Below, piece by piece: positions 14,120 to 14,305 of a DNA stretch of 14,305 nucleotides. Position numbers and translations under genes: made by a program. Source of the stretch: an uncultured Clostridia bacterium (GTDB lineage: Bacteria > Bacillota > Clostridia > Oscillospirales > CAG-272); NCBI GenBank assembly GCA_945949385.1, contig CAMFEL010000039.1:1-14305 (forward strand), given 5' to 3'. Under the pieces are notes generated by a model, which did no database searches, was not told the origin of the DNA, and saw only the letters and a list, made by a program, of their open reading frames with translations. The first letter of the stretch is position 1, and each line of letters opens with the position of its first letter.

Positions 14120-14156
14120 GCATATGCTGGTTTTTCGCCGAAAAACCAGCATATGC
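14120..14156. repeat. 17-bp perfect palindrome with 3-nt loop
   Basis: Positions 14120-14136 (GCATATGCTGGTTTTTC) and 14140-14156 are perfect reverse complements around GCC. It lies upstream of the HAD promoter. Each strand has an internal T5 run, but none follows the stem, so it may be a mobile or dispersed palindrome rather than a plain terminator. The sequence GCATATGC recalls the GCATAT flank of the repeats at 185-303. Confidence 0.5.
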
Positions 14157-14227
14157 GGGATCGATACGGAATTCAGCTTTGATATTAGCTTACAGAAATG
14201 AAGTTAGAAAACTCGAAGGAATGACGC

Positions 14228-14263
14228 GCCGTCAGCAAACCCGCAGGGTTCACCCTGCACGGC
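14228..14263 (+). other. Nested stem structure just upstream of the end hairpin
   Basis: GCCGT (14228-14232) can pair with ACGGC (14259-14263), enclosing a GCAGGG/CCCTGC stem (14243-14248 with 14253-14258) capped by TTCA. Followed directly by a strong hairpin, this could be a short structured RNA or leader; no known riboswitch class was recognised. Confidence 0.3.
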
Positions 14264-14304
14264 TAAAGAGAGGGGAGACGATGTATCTTCTCCCCTCTCT
14301 TTAG
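14263..14304. terminator. 16-bp perfect hairpin at the window end
   Basis: CTAAAGAGAGGGGAGA (14263-14278) pairs perfectly with 14289-14304 around a 10-nt loop. The strong purine/pyrimidine-biased stem resembles the hairpin at 31-76 and the prmA terminator in style. Whether a T-tract follows cannot be seen because the window stops at 14305. Confidence 0.5.
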
Positions 14305-14305
14305 A

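Overview
The window suggests a Gram-positive anaerobe of the Clostridia, most like Ruminococcus or its Oscillospiraceae relatives. The reasons are a moderate GC content, AGGAG-type ribosome binding sites with frequent GTG starts, consensus-like TTGACA/TATAAT promoters, a lipoprotein-type binding protein, and an oligopeptide transporter most like the streptococcal AmiACDEF type. This is judged from remembered family features; no search was run.

Layout. Positions 1-410 are a repeat-rich intergenic stretch: a 20-bp perfect hairpin, a 14-bp hairpin, a two-copy ~63-bp repeat made of GC-rich mini-hairpins, then a good promoter. prmA (415-1347, +) follows, with two 3' hairpins. Positions 1477-2090 are an AT-rich island on the minus strand with a 59-residue hypothetical protein and, upstream of it, a start-less gene remnant. 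Positions 2153-11474 are one large minus-strand operon read right to left: peptide-binding lipoprotein, AmiC-type permease, AmiD-type permease, AmiE-type ATPase, AmiF-type ATPase, and a membrane-anchored ApbE-like protein. A TTGACA-17-TAAAAT promoter lies at 11653-11681 and a hairpin separates the binding protein gene from the permeases. Upstream on the same strand are an MFS transporter (11820-13091) and a HAD hydrolase (13253-13975) with its own extended -10 promoter. Positions 13976-14305 hold only promoter and hairpin structures.

The transporter is the centre of interest. Gene order equals amiACDEF, and the parts would act together as one importer: the lipoprotein captures peptides outside, the two permeases form the channel, and the two ATPases drive it. 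Several subunits are remodelled. The binding protein looks circularly permuted: the segment that normally ends AmiA/OppA proteins sits directly after the signal peptide, and the protein stops at the GWGPDY..PSTYLD block. The AmiE ATPase carries a charged, coiled-coil-rich insertion of about 240 residues between Walker A and the Q-loop. The AmiF ATPase has a C-terminal extension with two hydrophobic segments. The last gene encodes an extracytoplasmic protein that resembles a degenerate ApbE flavin transferase.

A second notable signal is a pair of 3'-end RNA-like elements, one after prmA and one after the transporter operon. They share a 5' flank and an identical 12-nt loop but have different, fully compensated 10-bp stems, which is covariation evidence for a conserved RNA structure.
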